Below are positions 62,291 to 64,000 of a stretch of DNA of 64,000 bases, in pieces (positions within the stretch are counted from its first letter, which is position 1; each line of letters starts with the position of its first letter). Under the pieces are notes generated by a model, which ran no database searches, had not been told where the DNA came from, and saw nothing but the letters and a program-made list of their open reading frames with translations. Source of the stretch: Ascidiimonas aurantiaca (lineage in GTDB: Bacteria > Bacteroidota > Bacteroidia > Flavobacteriales > Flavobacteriaceae); assembly GCF_037646345.1 (NCBI RefSeq), contig NZ_JBBEWR010000006.1, positions 186,001 through 250,000 on the forward strand, read 5' to 3'. A program made the translations under genes and the position numbers.

Positions 62291-64000
62291 TTATTCGGTT
62301 TTTAAGCTGTTAACAGGGTTTGCTACAGCAGCTTTAATGGCCTGAAAGCTTACGGTGGCTAATGCGATAAGAACAGCTGCCATTCCTGCAATAATGAAAA
62401 CCCATCCTTTAATATCAATTCTAAAGGAAAAACCCTTGAGCCAGTTATGCATAACTAACCAGGCAATAGGGGTAGCAATAATAATTGAGATCACAACGAG
62501 TTTTAGAAAATCTTTAGAAAGAAGCTTCACAATTTCGGTAACACTGGCGCCCAAAACTTTTCGTACGCCAATTTCCTTACTTCGCTGTTCCGCAGTATAG
62601 GCGGCCAGCCCAAACAGTCCCAGACAGGAAATAAGAATGGCAAGAATGGCAAAAATCTGAGAGAGTTTGCCCACCAGTTGCTCGCTTTTAAATTTGTTGT
62701 TAAACGTTTCATCTACAAATGTATATTCAAAAGGAAAAGCCGGGTTGTGTTTTTTTAAGGTGGTTTCTATTTTTGTCAATACACGTTCCATAGGCACTTG
62801 TGCATTTGCTTTAATGTATAAAAACCGGGCAAATTCATGGTTATTTAAGAACAATACTGGGTCACTTTTAGCATACATGTTTCCATACAAATAGTCTTTT
62901 ATCACTCCTATTACTGTGTAGGTTTCATCCCAACGCCTTATGGTTTTTCCAAGTGCACTTCCTTCGCCCATAAGTTTTGCAAAAGATTCGGTAATGATGG
63001 CATGAGTACTGTCTTTCGCTATGATCTCGCTAAAACCATGTCCTTCTATAATTTCCATACCTGATGTATTAAAGAAATCGGAACTTACATACCTGAAGGA
63101 GATGAGTACATCTTCTGTGTTAGTACCACCGGTCCAGGTTAATCCTGAACCATTATTACCTCCTGACAAAAACTGGGTATTACTCAAAGCCGTATTTTTC
63201 ACGACACCGGAGTTTTTTAATTCTTGTTTGATCACTGAAAATTTTTGCTGAATGTCTCCATTGACATTTACAGAGATCAGTTGGTCTTTTTCATACCCTA
63301 ATTCCTGATTTTTTACATATTGTATTTGCTGATATACTAAAATGGTACTTATAATAAATACGATAGATATAGTGAATTGACCCACTACCAGGCCCTTACG
63401 AATAAGAGAAGCTGATTTGTTAGATAACTTAACTCCTTTAAGTACTTCTACCGGTTTGAAAGATGATAAATAAAACGCAGGATATAAACCTGCGAGGGTG
63501 CCGCACATAAGAGTAATGCTAAGTAAAGCCAGTATATGTACAGGGTTGGTAAAACCCAGAACCAGTTCTTTTTTAACGAGAATATTAAAATAAGGTATCA
63601 GTAAAGTTAACATAGCCACACTAACTATTGCTGCTATAGAGGCCATTAACATAGCTTCGGAAAGAAACTGGGTGATAAGTTGTGACCGTTCTGAACCAAT
63701 GGCTTTTCTAACACCTACTTCATTGGCACGTTTTTCACTGCGTGCTGTGGCCAGGTTCATAAAGTTGATACAGGCAATAAGGAGAATGATCATGGCAATA
63801 ATTGAGAACAACCGTACATAGGTGATGCGGCCACCTACTTTCTTACCACTTTCAAATTTTGAACGCAGGTGCCAGTCTTTCATACTGTGAAGAAATGCAT
63901 AGGTATCGGCATTATCGGTTTTTTGCTGAAGTATTTCACGTACAATGCCATCTACCGCAGCAAGATCTGCTTCAGGGGAAAGTTCTACAAAGGTATCTGA
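62291..64000 (-). CDS. Large MacB/FtsX-type ABC permease, 5' partial
   Basis: The minus-strand frame is open from 62291 through the right edge (570 codons), so the start lies outside; the first ATG at 63883 is internal. The visible part begins in a periplasmic domain (ELSPEADLAAVDGIVREI), then has helices including VRLFSIIAMIILLIACINFM, the coupling segment EVGVRKAIGSERSQL, a second periplasmic domain (about 240-430 from the edge) and a second set of helices with SKEIGVRKVLGASVTEIV. Two FtsX-like halves indicate the roughly 800-residue, eight-helix type in which one chain does the work of two permeases. The GIN gene follows 21 bases after the stop. Confidence 0.93.
   Translation of the reverse strand, partial: SDTFVELSPEADLAAVDGIVREILQQKTDNADTYAFLHSMKDWHLRSKFESGKKVGGRITYVRLFSIIAMIILLIACINFMNLATARSEKRANEVGVRKAIGSERSQLITQFLSEAMLMASIAAIVSVAMLTLLIPYFNILVKKELVLGFTNPVHILALLSITLMCGTLAGLYPAFYLSSFKPVEVLKGVKLSNKSASLIRKGLVVGQFTISIVFIISTILVYQQIQYVKNQELGYEKDQLISVNVNGDIQQKFSVIKQELKNSGVVKNTALSNTQFLSGGNNGSGLTWTGGTNTEDVLISFRYVSSDFFNTSGMEIIEGHGFSEIIAKDSTHAIITESFAKLMGEGSALGKTIRRWDETYTVIGVIKDYLYGNMYAKSDPVLFLNNHEFARFLYIKANAQVPMERVLTKIETTLKKHNPAFPFEYTFVDETFNNKFKSEQLVGKLSQIFAILAILISCLGLFGLAAYTAEQRSKEIGVRKVLGASVTEIVKLLSKDFLKLVVISIIIATPIAWLVMHNWLKGFSFRIDIKGWVFIIAGMAAVLIALATVSFQAIKAAVANPVNSLKTE

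Overview
The window looks like a chromosomal segment of a member of the Flavobacteriaceae (phylum Bacteroidota). The evidence is the type IX secretion and gliding gene sprA with a remB-like gene nearby, a PorP/SprF-like gene with a type-B-sorted partner, the alternative complex III cluster, a LytS/LytTR system with TPR repeats, and many genes preceded by the Bacteroidota -7 box TAnnTTTG. The DNA is moderately AT-rich and densely coding. I see no tRNA or rRNA gene, CRISPR array, transposase or prophage. No gene-free stretch exceeds about 230 bases; the longest are 9841-10066, 53061-53276 and 59158-59388.

Layout. 1-6721: the end of alternative complex III (actC partial, actD, actE, actF) followed by cytochrome oxidase subunits II and I, closed by a clear terminator. 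6845-8816: ruvB and queG. 8806-14903: a LacI-type regulator divergent from a sodium-solute symporter, an MFS carrier and a trehalase, probably a trehalose or glucose utilisation locus. 14972-17260: malic enzyme. 17342-29786: ruvA, sprA, gcvH, a VanZ-like gene, two TonB-type genes and remB, a cluster centred on gliding and secretion. 29885-34949: heme o synthase, two subunit III proteins, subunit IV, two SCO-like proteins, a DUF420 protein and a small CxxC membrane protein, i.e. oxidase assembly and accessory subunits belonging with the complex III/oxidase genes at the left end. 35069-41118: a MacB-type ABC export module (ATPase, two permeases, adaptor, TolC) preceded by a broken third permease. 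41136-48387: tsaB, an MscS channel, a DUF255 protein, dodecin, a PiT phosphate transporter and an Nfu-like protein. 48461-51822: a large T9SS type B surface protein with its PorP/SprF partner. 51894-57725: a VWA lipoprotein, a LytS-like kinase with its LytTR regulator, a gamma carbonic anhydrase-like protein and fabD. 57913-59157: a CPA1 antiporter. 59389-64000: a second ABC module on the minus strand (permease running off the right edge, GIN-domain protein, ATPase, TolC).

How the genes fit together. The left end and the 30-35 kb cluster together encode a quinol-to-oxygen branch: alternative complex III passes electrons through the mono-heme lipoprotein ActE to an aa3-type oxidase whose heme and copper insertion factors lie in the second cluster. 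The sprA-remB cluster and the PorP pair serve protein export and surface motility. The two ABC modules look like MacB-type machines working with TolC-like outer-membrane proteins.

Most of the window is ordinary core chromosome. The parts most worth a second look are a shared FPxC...CF TonB-C-like domain in three consecutive genes including the N-terminus of the RemB-like barrel protein, a GIN protein with exact 20-residue YGE periodicity inside an ABC operon, a cysteine-less SCO paralogue beside the canonical one, a truncated permease remnant, and a trehalase with a fungal-like calcium-binding N-terminus. No wholly new system could be demonstrated from sequence alone.
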